Shown: in pieces, positions 18,259-27,080 of the stretch
Position numbering within the stretch: position 1 is the stretch's first letter
Layout of the letters: the number at the start of each line of letters is the position of its first letter
Source of the DNA: an uncultured Pseudoalteromonas sp.
Lineage (GTDB): Bacteria > Pseudomonadota > Gammaproteobacteria > Enterobacterales > Alteromonadaceae
Assembly: GCA_947493455.1 (NCBI GenBank)
Contig: CANLRB010000001.1
Span: forward strand, 248,001-312,000
Direction of reading: 5' to 3'
DNA length: 64,000 nucleotides
Notes under the pieces: generated by a model
Told to the model about the DNA's origin: nothing
Seen by the model: the letters and a program-made list of their open reading frames with translations, nothing else
Databases searched by the model: none
Translations under genes and position numbers: made by a program

Positions 18259-19280
18259 AAAAAGTACTCTGCTTCGGCGAAGCGCTGATTGATTTTTTAA
18301 ACTTTAATAATAACGAAATTGAAGGCGAAGTCTTACCTGAATACCGACAATTTCCAGGCGGCGCACCAGCTAACGCAGCAGTCGCCATTGCTAAACTAGG
18401 CGGGCATGCACGTTTTGTCGGCCAACTTGGTGCCGATAATTTTGGCGACTTTATTCTTAACAGCCTAGAGAAATACGGTGTCGATTGCCGTTATGTGCTG
18501 CGCCATAATGCAGCCCCGACGGCAATGGCATTTGTGCATTTGGACGACCAAGGCGAGCGCAGCTTTAGTTTTTATCGTGATAACACGGCCGATATGTTAC
18601 TTATGCCAGAACAGATTGACCGAAAATGGTTTGATGAACAGGCAATTTTTCACTTTTGCAGTAATACACTCACCGAACAGCGTTGTTTTAATACAACAAA
18701 GTATATGTTGGCAGAAGCAAGCCTGCGCAACATGACAATTAGCTTTGACGTGAACCTGCGCGCCAATCTTTGGCCCAATAAACAAATCGATATTGACGCA
18801 GTAAATTCGCTGGTGACACTCAGTCACATAGTGAAGTTTTCAAAAGAGGAGTTTGAACTATTAAGTAAAGGACAAGGTGACGACTACATTGCATTTTGCC
18901 TTAACCAAAGCTGTCAACTCTTAGTGATCACCGATGGCGCTCAACCAATCCGCTATTACACGCGGGATTATCACGGAAAACTCACGCCACCAAATACCAA
19001 CGTGATGGACACCACCGCCGCAGGGGATGCGTTCATCGGCGCTTTGCTTTACGCGTTTAGTTTTGCAAACTCGACAGCGCAAATCATCAAGCAACCTAAA
19101 CTACTCAACGCCATTATGTATTACGCAGCCTTCGCTGGGGCAATTGCGGTATCAAGTGCAGGTGCGTTTCCATCACTTGCAACACAACCGCTACTCCAAG
19201 CAAAAATGCGTGAACTTTATAATTTAGACCCTTACAGTGTGGCACTTTTAGCAGGATATTTTGATTGTGAATTTTTTTAG
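18255..19280 (+). CDS. PfkB-family sugar kinase, probable fructokinase
   Basis: The protein has 341 residues. The ribokinase/PfkB fold is clear: CFGEALIDFLNF, then FPGGAPANAAVAIAKLGG near residue 33, and the C-terminal signature DTTAAGDAFIGALL near residue 251, whose Asp (AAGD) is the catalytic base of the family. Given an AGE-type epimerase next to it, the substrate is most likely fructose formed from mannose, giving fructose 6-phosphate for glycolysis. A mannokinase role is the alternative. The ATG overlaps the permease stop. Confidence 0.88.
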   Translation: MKKVLCFGEALIDFLNFNNNEIEGEVLPEYRQFPGGAPANAAVAIAKLGGHARFVGQLGADNFGDFILNSLEKYGVDCRYVLRHNAAPTAMAFVHLDDQGERSFSFYRDNTADMLLMPEQIDRKWFDEQAIFHFCSNTLTEQRCFNTTKYMLAEASLRNMTISFDVNLRANLWPNKQIDIDAVNSLVTLSHIVKFSKEEFELLSKGQGDDYIAFCLNQSCQLLVITDGAQPIRYYTRDYHGKLTPPNTNVMDTTAAGDAFIGALLYAFSFANSTAQIIKQPKLLNAIMYYAAFAGAIAVSSAGAFPSLATQPLLQAKMRELYNLDPYSVALLAGYFDCEFF

Positions 19281-20448
19281 CAAATCCTTTTTACTCGATC
19301 ATAGCCAATCGATCATCGACTTTTATGCGCCAAGATGCTGCGATCCCGCAGGCGGTTTTTATCAAAATTATTACGATGACGGGGCACTATTTGATAATGA
19401 TTTTCGCCAATTGGTAAGTAGCACCCGCATGGTGATTAATTTTTGCCGCGCCGCGACAATTTTAAAACAACCCAACTTACTCAATCTAGCGCGCCATGGT
19501 TTAACCTATTTGGAAAGCCAACACTGGCTCGAAGAAACAAACTATTATGCGTGGACCCGCAACCACAATACGGTACTTGATACCACGCAACAAGCCTACG
19601 GCTATGGCTTTGTGTTGCTATGCTATGCGCACAGTTTACAGCATGGGTTAATCGAATCAGACGCGAAAATTTATCATGTATTTAACTTACTTGAAGCGCG
19701 ATTTTGGCAAAGTGAACAGCAAATTTATGCCGACACGCTATCAGCAGAGGGCGTACTTGATAGCTATCGCGGACAAAATGCCAATATGCATTTGTGTGAA
19801 GCCCTGATTGCCGCCTATAAAGCCACCCAAGACGCGCAATTTTTGCAACGAGCCCAACTATTAGCAAAACGCTTTTGCTTTGATTTATGTGACAACGAGC
19901 ACGGTTTTATTTGGGAACATTACACACCCCAGTTAACACCCGACCTCGAATACAATAAGAATGACCCCAAAAACTTATATCGACCTTGGGGTTATCAACC
20001 GGGACATCAAACGGAATGGGCAAAGCTGCTATTACAACTCAATGCACTCGAAAAAAATAGTGACTACATCACTAAAGCGCAGCACCTAGTCAATACCAGC
20101 TTTGAACTCGCTTGGGATAAAAAACAAGGAGGTCTTGTATATGGCTTATCTCTCGATTTAATGTGTTGCGATAACGACAAATACTTCTGGGTGCAAGCCG
20201 AAAGCTTTGCCGCCGCAGCACTGCTCTATCAAGCAACAGCAGATGAAACGTATTTACAGTACTACGAAAAAACATGGCAATACTGCTGGCAATATTTTGT
20301 TGATCATAAACATGGTGCTTGGTATCGCGTGTTGAGCGAAGAAAACACCCCCTTTAACAATAAAAAAAGTGAGGCCGGTGCAAAATGTGACTACCACACA
20401 CTCGGAGCGTGCTTTGACGTACTCGAAGGCATTGCAGAGCTCAGCTAA
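19261..20448 (+). CDS. AGE-family sugar isomerase, probable mannose 2-epimerase (mannose to fructose)
   Basis: The protein has 395 residues with an (alpha/alpha)6 barrel of the N-acylglucosamine 2-epimerase family. Family motifs seen are DNDFRQLVSSTRMVINF, NANMHLCEALIAAY and PGHQTEWAKLL near residue 247, with the conserved His and Glu. Members near a PfkB kinase and a mannoside operon usually interconvert mannose and fructose. The frame opens with TTG at 19261, with GTG at 19267 as the alternative; AGGA at 19253 serves either. It overlaps the kinase gene by 20 bp. It is the last gene of the operon, followed by a hairpin. Confidence 0.88.
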   Translation: MIVNFFSKSFLLDHSQSIIDFYAPRCCDPAGGFYQNYYDDGALFDNDFRQLVSSTRMVINFCRAATILKQPNLLNLARHGLTYLESQHWLEETNYYAWTRNHNTVLDTTQQAYGYGFVLLCYAHSLQHGLIESDAKIYHVFNLLEARFWQSEQQIYADTLSAEGVLDSYRGQNANMHLCEALIAAYKATQDAQFLQRAQLLAKRFCFDLCDNEHGFIWEHYTPQLTPDLEYNKNDPKNLYRPWGYQPGHQTEWAKLLLQLNALEKNSDYITKAQHLVNTSFELAWDKKQGGLVYGLSLDLMCCDNDKYFWVQAESFAAAALLYQATADETYLQYYEKTWQYCWQYFVDHKHGAWYRVLSEENTPFNNKKSEAGAKCDYHTLGACFDVLEGIAELS

Positions 20449-20460
20449 CGAACAATCGAT

Positions 20461-20486
20461 GAGGCTTAGTTAATAGACTAAGCCTC
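20461..20486. terminator. hairpin ending the mannoside operon
   Basis: Perfect 10-bp stem (GAGGCTTAGT / ACTAAGCCTC) with a 6-nt loop, 12 bp after the epimerase stop and before the leftward gene's end. The T-tract is weak on both sides (ACATTATT rightwards), so termination efficiency is uncertain. Confidence 0.6.
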
Positions 20487-20504
20487 ACATTATTAAGTGC
20501 CCGA

Positions 20505-20738
20505 CTATACATAATTACCCATTAAAAATAATGCGCCACAAAACACAACAAACCCGGCGCAAATAATGCGGCCTTCATGTTGTTCTAACTGCTTACCACG
20601 AGGATAGTGACCTAAGGTCAAACATAAAAGAAAACCTCGTCCCAGCCAATAAAATATAAGCTCAAGTAATATTTCCACAATGATAGTGCGAATGACTTTG
20701 TAGATTAGTTTAATAAAACTTTCTGCTAGATCTTCCAT
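20505..20738 (-). CDS. small membrane protein coupled to the GGDEF-EAL gene
   Basis: The protein has 77 residues with two hydrophobic segments (VIRTIIVEILLELIFYWLG and ICAGFVVFCGALFLMGNYV) separated by a basic stretch containing PRGKQ. Its ATG directly follows the TAA of the diguanylate cyclase/phosphodiesterase gene with no spacer. That arrangement suggests co-translation. I do not recognise a named family. Confidence 0.7.
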   Translation of the reverse strand: MEDLAESFIKLIYKVIRTIIVEILLELIFYWLGRGFLLCLTLGHYPRGKQLEQHEGRIICAGFVVFCGALFLMGNYV

Positions 20739-23375
20739 TTATTTTTCACAGTGCGCAACAAAATAGGAGTGTAATTCGTTTGCAGGCAACGGCTTACTAT
20801 ACAAATACCCTTGAATATACGACGAACCAAGCTGCTTAAGTTGTTCAAGCTGAAATTCTGTTTCAACGCCTTCTGCAATAAGTTCCATATTAAGACTGTG
20901 TGCTATTGAATAGATAATACGCACCAACCGTGTATCACAGTGGCTTGGCTCAATATCTTGAATAAAACTGCGGTCAATTTTGAGTTTATCAATCGGAAAA
21001 CGCTTCAAATAACTCAATGACGAATAGCCTGTACCAAAGTCATCAAGACTAATTTTAATACCGTGCTCTTTGAGTTTAATTAGCTGCTTCTTCACTTTAC
21101 GATCATCCGAAATCAACAAGCTTTCAGTGACCTCAATACTTAACTTCTCAGGTGCGAGTTTTGTTTGCCTCAAAACACTTATCACTTTGTCGACAAAATC
21201 CGCTTGTTGAAATTGCAATGATGAGACATTCACCGCGACACCTGGCGGGTTGTCACATATCTTTTGCCATGTTACTGCTTCTGCACACGCTTGTTGTAAC
21301 ACAAAATCGCCGAGTTGATTGATCAACCCGATCTCTTCTGCAAGAGGAATAAATTGGGCAGGTGAAATAACACCTTTAACGGGATGATCCCACCTTACTA
21401 GAGCTTCGACATAAGCAATTTGCCCATCGTGACTGCAGTGGATTGGCTGATAGGCCAATGTAAACACTTTTTCATGTACCGCGGCTCGCAGCTCTGCTTC
21501 AAAAAGGGTGCGTTTTTGCGCAGCAACATCCATTTCTTTAGTAAAAAATTGCACATTGTTTTTGCCATGCGATTTTGCGTTATACATCGCATTGTCGGCC
21601 TTTTTGAGTAACGCCTCTAGCGACAAACCATCATCCGGATACATGGCAATACCGATGCTCGCGGTGACATAGCCTTTACTGCCATTTAAATCATAAGGCT
21701 GGGCAATTTTCTCAACTATTTTAAGTGCGATTCTTTCGATTGAAAAAATATCTTCTGTTGCGGGTATCACAACGGCAAATTCGTCACCACCAAGTCGCGA
21801 TACAACGTCAGATTTTCGTAGCACGCCAGATAAGCGTTTTGCAACTTGTTGCAACAACACATCACCTAACGAATGACCCAAGTTATCATTAACTTGCTTA
21901 AACCCATCTAAGTCAAGAAACAACAGCGCTACTTTATGCGATTCACGCTCTGCAACATTAATGCACTGCGTTAATCTATCTGAAAACAAGGTGCGATTTG
22001 CTAGGCCCGTTAGGGTATCAAAGTTTGCTTGTTGATAGATTTTATCCTCCGCCATTTTACGCTTTGTAATATCGCTAAACAGCGATACAAATGCTTCAAG
22101 CTGACCGGTTGGATTTTTTAACGCAGTGATCGACAGCCATTCATAATACAGTTCGCCGTTTTTGCGGCGATTACTAATTTCGCCTTGCCACTGCCCTGTT
22201 TGTTCAAGCGCGATGTACATCTCATTGTAAAACTCGGGTCCATGATGCCCTGACTTGAGTAATGCAGGTGTTTTGCCAATTGCTTCATCTTCTGTGTATC
22301 CCGTTATTTTTGTGAACGCTTCATTAATCGCCAAAATACGATTATTTGTATCACAAATCATCACAGCCTCGGTTGCGGTATGAAAAACTGTTGACGCCAA
22401 GCGTAAATCGCGTTCATTTTCTTTTAACTGGGTAATATTTTGACTGATCATCACTTGTTTTGCGTGATCTGACTCACTCGCCAAAGGATAGACGTGGCTA
22501 TACTCCCAAAAGTCCTTATTATTTGTAGCCTTACTATGTAGCTCTCCATGCCACACTGAGGCTTGTGAAATTTGTTGTAATTGAGCAGCTTGTTCCTGAT
22601 TATCCTGTATATAAGATTCAATCAAGCTGTGCGACTTTAGGTTCAGCGTACTCATGCGAACTTTTTGTACTTCGTCAAACTGTTTATTTGAATAACTGAC
22701 GCAGCCTTGACTGTCTAAAGTTGCAATCGCTATCGGACTTTGTTCAACAATTTGCGAAAGGGTTTTTATTTGCTGTTCCGCCTTAATTTTACGCCTGAGT
22801 ACATAAACCATAAACACACTAAACAAGCCCAGAGACGTCATACCGAATAACATCAGTGTCTGCTTTTGCTGCGATTGATGCTCAATTCGTTTTACTTGCT
22901 CATCGACCATGGCTTCTAAATTTGATTGATAATGCCATAGCTCCTGCTGAGCTTCTCGTTCAGATGAAATATCGCGAATAACAGAAAATAAAAATGTCTG
23001 CTGATCTAATTCAATTGGTGAAGAATGCACTTGAACAGTTTTGACAACCCCACCTGCTAGTTGATGTCTAAAAATAAAGTAATTGCGATTTTGTGCAGCT
23101 GCTAATTCACGCTCCTCAGCAACCTGAGCTGCTGTGAGCATATTAATTTGCTGAATTTTCATGGTCGTTAGTTCATCATTTGCAAACCCATAAAAACGTT
23201 TTGCTGCCTGATTTGCATATATAATATTGCCGTTTGCAGGTTCAATGAGCAGCATTATTGCACTGTGATTATCAAACGCACTTGCAAAACTATCGCGTGA
23301 TTGCGCATTGACAAAAAACGAAACAAAGAGAAGAAAAAAGAGAAAAAATGTTTTCAATATTGTGCATCCATACAA
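20739..23375 (-). CDS. membrane PAS-GGDEF-EAL protein (c-di-GMP turnover)
   Basis: The protein has 878 residues. A leader helix is followed by a PAS domain (IEPANGNIIYANQAAKRFYGF), a coiled segment, a membrane helix (LMLFGMTSLGLFSVFMVYVL) and two more PAS domains (including INEAFTKITGYTEDEAIG). The GGDEF domain has an intact SRLGGDEFAVV near residue 527. The EAL domain has AYVEALVRWDHP near residue 656 and DDFGTGYSSLSYLKRFPID. Both catalytic signatures are present, so it could make or degrade c-di-GMP. The messenger is relevant to the PilZ protein at 3603-4634, but no direct link is shown. Confidence 0.95.
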   Translation of the reverse strand: MYGCTILKTFFLFFLLFVSFFVNAQSRDSFASAFDNHSAIMLLIEPANGNIIYANQAAKRFYGFANDELTTMKIQQINMLTAAQVAEERELAAAQNRNYFIFRHQLAGGVVKTVQVHSSPIELDQQTFLFSVIRDISSEREAQQELWHYQSNLEAMVDEQVKRIEHQSQQKQTLMLFGMTSLGLFSVFMVYVLRRKIKAEQQIKTLSQIVEQSPIAIATLDSQGCVSYSNKQFDEVQKVRMSTLNLKSHSLIESYIQDNQEQAAQLQQISQASVWHGELHSKATNNKDFWEYSHVYPLASESDHAKQVMISQNITQLKENERDLRLASTVFHTATEAVMICDTNNRILAINEAFTKITGYTEDEAIGKTPALLKSGHHGPEFYNEMYIALEQTGQWQGEISNRRKNGELYYEWLSITALKNPTGQLEAFVSLFSDITKRKMAEDKIYQQANFDTLTGLANRTLFSDRLTQCINVAERESHKVALLFLDLDGFKQVNDNLGHSLGDVLLQQVAKRLSGVLRKSDVVSRLGGDEFAVVIPATEDIFSIERIALKIVEKIAQPYDLNGSKGYVTASIGIAMYPDDGLSLEALLKKADNAMYNAKSHGKNNVQFFTKEMDVAAQKRTLFEAELRAAVHEKVFTLAYQPIHCSHDGQIAYVEALVRWDHPVKGVISPAQFIPLAEEIGLINQLGDFVLQQACAEAVTWQKICDNPPGVAVNVSSLQFQQADFVDKVISVLRQTKLAPEKLSIEVTESLLISDDRKVKKQLIKLKEHGIKISLDDFGTGYSSLSYLKRFPIDKLKIDRSFIQDIEPSHCDTRLVRIIYSIAHSLNMELIAEGVETEFQLEQLKQLGSSYIQGYLYSKPLPANELHSYFVAHCEK

Positions 23376-23596
23376 AATTTAACCGTGAGTTGTGAATTAC
23401 AGCGACGCCGATTCGCCGCCCGTCTGAAGAGTTCTAATCATATTTACAAATATATGAAACAAAAACTAATACAACAAAATAATAGTTAAAAAACGTAAAT
23501 GAGTATGGCTCTAAGTTAGTTTTTACTAATTACAATCCCATTTTATACTTATAAACAAAGTCTTTAGCACTTTTAAGATAGACCTTCGCTAAAACA

Positions 23597-23977
23597 CTAA
23601 TAGGAGTTTTTTAACTTTGCGCGAATTTCATTTTCCAAATACGTTATGTTGCTATCTAAATAAATCGGAAAATCAACCTTATCAACAATAAAGCTATCAA
23701 AAACACCTTTCCAAACAGATGATATTTCCAATGCTGCGACAACACAGTTAGCAGTTGCAAACTTTTGATATGAATTTATCAATGCTTCTATTGCTTCTGG
23801 AGTCAGTCCGGCCAAATCGCGTGGGTGCTCGAATAATGCCCAAGGTCGATTAATCGGTGCTTTAAGAACAATGTCTTGATGCAGCTCTTCAATGCCAAGC
23901 GCATTAAATCCGCCACTTGGAAAAACATGAACAATATCATCGACGACTTCGATTATATAATTTCCATGTGGATTCAT
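23597..23977 (-). CDS. uncharacterised STAS/SpoIIAA-like small protein
   Basis: The protein has 126 residues from the ATG at 23977, chosen because AGGGG lies six bases upstream; a TTG eight codons earlier opens the same frame. No signal peptide or membrane segment is seen. The beta-alpha pattern (NYIIEVVDDIVHVFPSGGFN, then NRPWALFEHPRDLAGLTPE) recalls single-domain STAS or SpoIIAA-like proteins, but this is fold-level resemblance only. It follows the DM13-domain gene by about 20 bp and is probably co-transcribed. Confidence 0.6.
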   Translation of the reverse strand: MNPHGNYIIEVVDDIVHVFPSGGFNALGIEELHQDIVLKAPINRPWALFEHPRDLAGLTPEAIEALINSYQKFATANCVVAALEISSVWKGVFDSFIVDKVDFPIYLDSNITYLENEIRAKLKNSY

Positions 23978-23997
23978 AATATCCCCTGCATATAGTC

Positions 23998-24474
23998 TCA
24001 ACGATATTTCGCGGCACTAATAAACTCACCAAAACTTTCACACCAAACGATTACGGTATTGTATTTTGCTAAATCGACGTTTGCTGGCATGGTAACGACA
24101 AAGTTTGAAAATGTATTCACCTCGCCAATCACTTGCATCGAAGGCTTTAGTTTTTCAAATTCGGCTTCGCTTTCAACAAATTTAGGCGACAAGTAGAGTT
24201 TAAAATCAGGACCCGGTGAGAGCTCGCCACTAAACACAATATGCGTATTCGTAAGCGATACTTCCCCATCACCCCAGTGCAAAAAATCACTGCCAGCGAG
24301 TTGTCGCGTAAATTGGGCAGAATAAAGGCTATCTTTTGACAGCGCAGCCAAGTTTGCTTCAGACGGTGATTTCGGTGCAGTCAAAATAGGTAAGCTATAA
24401 ATACCAACTGCAAAGCCTATCAACCCAATAAAAAGGTGCGACACTAAAAGTATCGCAATTGTTTTCGATTTCAT
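23998..24474 (-). CDS. DM13-domain membrane-anchored protein
   Basis: The protein has 158 residues. One N-terminal membrane helix (LLVSHLFIGLIGFAVGIYSL) is followed by a periplasmic DM13 domain, recognised from GSDFLHWGDGEVSL, GELSPGPDFKLYLSP and YNTVIVWCESFGEFISAA. DM13 domains carry a conserved Cys (here in WCESF) and have been proposed to act in redox or hydroxylation chemistry. The function in bacteria is not established. It is the first gene of a two-gene leftward unit. Confidence 0.82.
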   Translation of the reverse strand: MKSKTIAILLVSHLFIGLIGFAVGIYSLPILTAPKSPSEANLAALSKDSLYSAQFTRQLAGSDFLHWGDGEVSLTNTHIVFSGELSPGPDFKLYLSPKFVESEAEFEKLKPSMQVIGEVNTFSNFVVTMPANVDLAKYNTVIVWCESFGEFISAAKYR

Positions 24475-24554
24475 ATATGTCCAAGTATTAAATAATGCAA
24501 TCTACGTGTACATATAAGATAGGCTAACACAGTGTAATCTTTCACCAAATTGCA

Positions 24555-25013
24555 TTATTCGGGTAATTCTTCAAACCAAATACCATATCGGTCGCCCTGC
24601 CACTTTAGAAAAGTAAATAAATAGCCGATGGTGAGCATTAGTACCCCGCCAACCAAAGCACCTTCACTCAAAAGCCCCAATAAACAAAATATATAGCCAA
24701 AAAAATGGCTCATTACTTCAGAGCGAAGTGCTGTATTTCGCTTAGGCCGCAACTGTAAAAAGTTAAACGCAAACCAAACTTTGACAATGATCGGTAAGTT
24801 GTTCCAGTTTTCTGAGTTTTTATCATACATAATCGTCTCCTGATTCAATGTGTCGATTGAGATATCAAGAGCAGCAGCAAGACACTTTTGCGATTCTAAA
24901 CTTGCATTTGCACCGCTTTCAATACGCTGAATGGTTCGTACATTCAATCCTGACATGTCGGCCAATTGCGCTTGCGATAGATGGCGGCTAATTCGTAATT
25001 GTTTAAGTATCAT
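24555..25013 (-). CDS. XRE-family regulator fused to a 2TM membrane domain
   Basis: The protein has 152 residues. Residues 1-60 are a Cro/C1-type helix-turn-helix (LRISRHLSQAQLADMSGLNV, RTIQRIESG). The C-terminal half has two hydrophobic helices (FFGYIFCLLGLLSEGALVGG and VLMLTIGYLFTFLKW) after a 2TM-like lead (NNLPIIVKVWFAFNF). Membrane-attached XRE regulators of this form are common in gammaproteobacteria without a defined target. AGGAGA precedes the ATG. Confidence 0.85.
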   Translation of the reverse strand: MILKQLRISRHLSQAQLADMSGLNVRTIQRIESGANASLESQKCLAAALDISIDTLNQETIMYDKNSENWNNLPIIVKVWFAFNFLQLRPKRNTALRSEVMSHFFGYIFCLLGLLSEGALVGGVLMLTIGYLFTFLKWQGDRYGIWFEELPE

Positions 25014-25195
25014 TAAAAGGTCTCCTGTACTCTCAGATCAGGATTATTGATTAAATTGAGCGCTGTCAGGCACGAATTCAGCCCGACATTTACCCGACAG
25101 TCGCTAAAAGCAACAGCTTAGAGCATAAATTATCCTTGTTGATTAACATTCTTCCTCATTTATTTGTTCTGGTGCTAAACACGAGATATACAGTT

Positions 25196-25507
25196 TTAAT
25201 TTACTGTTTCACTTTTTTCATAGCGTGAAATAATGGTGGTGTGCGCAACCGAGTCGTCAAAATAGCGTGCTTTAACTTTGACATATTCGCTATCTGCAAA
25301 GAAGGCATCAGCCACTTCACAACTCGGAAATTGAATCGTAAACACACGATTAATCGGCACATCAACTTCAGAGCGCAGTACCTCTGAAACAACAAAGTCA
25401 TAACCAAAGCGACCGTTATATGACTGCAAAATAGGCATCATCGCCTCGCGATATTGGGTGTATACGTTTTTATCTGACACATTGAGGCCAACCAAAAATT
25501 CAAACAT
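25196..25507 (-). CDS. DUF1330-like small cytoplasmic protein
   Basis: The protein has 103 residues from the ATG at 25507, chosen because GGAG lies eight bases upstream; the frame also opens eight codons earlier. The order FEFLVGLNVSDKNVYTQYREAM, FGYDFVVSEVLRS, RVFTIQFPS and ADAFFADSEYVKVK is that of the DUF1330/dimeric alpha-beta barrel (ABM-like) family. These form dimers and some act on small aromatic substrates. The role is unknown. Confidence 0.72.
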   Translation of the reverse strand: MFEFLVGLNVSDKNVYTQYREAMMPILQSYNGRFGYDFVVSEVLRSEVDVPINRVFTIQFPSCEVADAFFADSEYVKVKARYFDDSVAHTTIISRYEKSETVN

Positions 25508-25612
25508 CGTATCGTCTCCATTACGAATCATAAAGTTAATTTGTGCTCATCGCATCATAAACCGCGATAAAAAGCTTGTGTATTTAGTCATATTCTTCAC
25601 TGTCCACCGCCT

Positions 25613-27049
25613 CTATAGCGTCGGAATTGTCAGCGCACGATTGAGCATTTCAGCTGTGATAAAGGCGTTGCGTTTTGTTGCGATTACACGCTTTACATTA
25701 AGCTTTTTACTCAATATGAACTCAACAAATTGTGCACTGTAACTCGGCAATATTTTAGCGGATGTATTGTCAAAAGCGACAGGAAAAAAGTCAGACTGAA
25801 AAATAACGCCGCTTTCGTTTAAATAAGCGAAGCTTTGTCGTTTAGCGCGCATATTCTCTAACACATAAAACCTAATTCCATACACGTTTTGGCCATGCTC
25901 TATTGTTTTAAAGCCGAACAAATCCAACGAATTAGCAAACGGTGGATATGCTTTTATTGCCGATACCGTATAACTATCAGCAAGTACCTTTGCGTCTAAC
26001 TCGATATAAGGTAACAAACCGGCTATTTGACTTCGATGTGGGTGTGTAACATGCACCAAAGTTATCTTTTTTGTCGGGAATTTTTGCCCAATCAATTTAA
26101 TAATACGCTTCGATTCTCGCTTGCTAGAATGCGAACCCGACACCATTATATTATTGTCATACATTTTAAGTAGCGTTTGATTGCGTGCTTGAGCATCGCT
26201 AACCAAATATGTACTTTCATCTATTTTTGAGATTGTCAGTTGTTCGTCCACCTTGCTAGGGGCTAAATAAAAGTCACTAGGCAGCGTTAGCTTTTCAGGC
26301 TCAATTCGTTTGATAACCTGAAATTGTTCTATTCGCGTAATAAAACTCGGCGTTGTATCTCCGTCATAGTGTTTAAGTAAAACATGCGCAAAAGTGAGTC
26401 CATTACGGGTTCGATAGTCATTATACAAATACGTGCGATTACGCGCTCTATCATATATAGACAGTAAGCGAAGTGGCTGCTTACTAAACACGTATTCTTT
26501 AAATCTACCTTCGCCGTATTGATGAATTATACGAATGTCTTGCCCTCTAGACTCTGGCTTCATTTCAATTTTGGTTCTAATATTTTGTTCACTCAACAGA
26601 GCTCTCACTGCCAGAAAGTCTAAATTCATTAGTGTTAAATTAGTGTATCGCTCAAAGCTCGTCATTTTTTGCGCGACGACGCTTTTACCAAGAATTAAAC
26701 CATTTTTTTCATAACGATAACTATGATTGTCATTTTGAAAATGAACTTCGTCTAAGTACAAACCACCTGAAAAATGATGAACCACATTTTGATAATAATG
26801 ACGTTTTGACAAATCGATATCCGTCACCTTAAACGCTTGATATCGGCTTGGAAACTTAAAATCCCACGACAGATAAGGATCACTGCGACCGAAGTAACGA
26901 TGTGTCAATGAAAAGGCATCGATGTTCAATGTGTCTTTATAGTGATCCTTTAATTTATTTATAAATTCCTTTGCCTCATTGCCAGCTTCGTTTGAAATCG
27001 CGCTTAAAGGCAACAACAATGACACAACAAGAATACTCATTAATCTCAT
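25613..27049 (-). CDS. secreted metallo-beta-lactamase-fold protein with a degenerate metal site
   Basis: The protein has 478 residues with a signal peptide (SILVVSLLLPLSAIS). The N-terminal half is a beta-rich region of its own. The C-terminal part follows the MBL fold: STYLVSDAQARNQTLLKMYDNN, then LVHVTHPHRSQIAGLLPYI near residue 336 in place of HxHxDH, and ESGVIFQSDFFPV in place of the GDxxF strand. Two His remain, but the Asp and third His are replaced by Ser and Gln and no later His ligand is seen, so a dizinc hydrolase is unlikely. It follows the TonB receptor by about 31 bp and is likely its partner in one operon. Confidence 0.72.
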   Translation of the reverse strand: MRLMSILVVSLLLPLSAISNEAGNEAKEFINKLKDHYKDTLNIDAFSLTHRYFGRSDPYLSWDFKFPSRYQAFKVTDIDLSKRHYYQNVVHHFSGGLYLDEVHFQNDNHSYRYEKNGLILGKSVVAQKMTSFERYTNLTLMNLDFLAVRALLSEQNIRTKIEMKPESRGQDIRIIHQYGEGRFKEYVFSKQPLRLLSIYDRARNRTYLYNDYRTRNGLTFAHVLLKHYDGDTTPSFITRIEQFQVIKRIEPEKLTLPSDFYLAPSKVDEQLTISKIDESTYLVSDAQARNQTLLKMYDNNIMVSGSHSSKRESKRIIKLIGQKFPTKKITLVHVTHPHRSQIAGLLPYIELDAKVLADSYTVSAIKAYPPFANSLDLFGFKTIEHGQNVYGIRFYVLENMRAKRQSFAYLNESGVIFQSDFFPVAFDNTSAKILPSYSAQFVEFILSKKLNVKRVIATKRNAFITAEMLNRALTIPTL

Positions 27050-27080
27050 AGCGATGTCCTAATTAAATTCTCTATTCAAA

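Noticed and set aside
25613-27049. Active metallo-beta-lactamase or antibiotic-resistance enzyme
   Set aside because: The HxHxDH motif is degraded to HPHRSQ and no later His ligands are seen.
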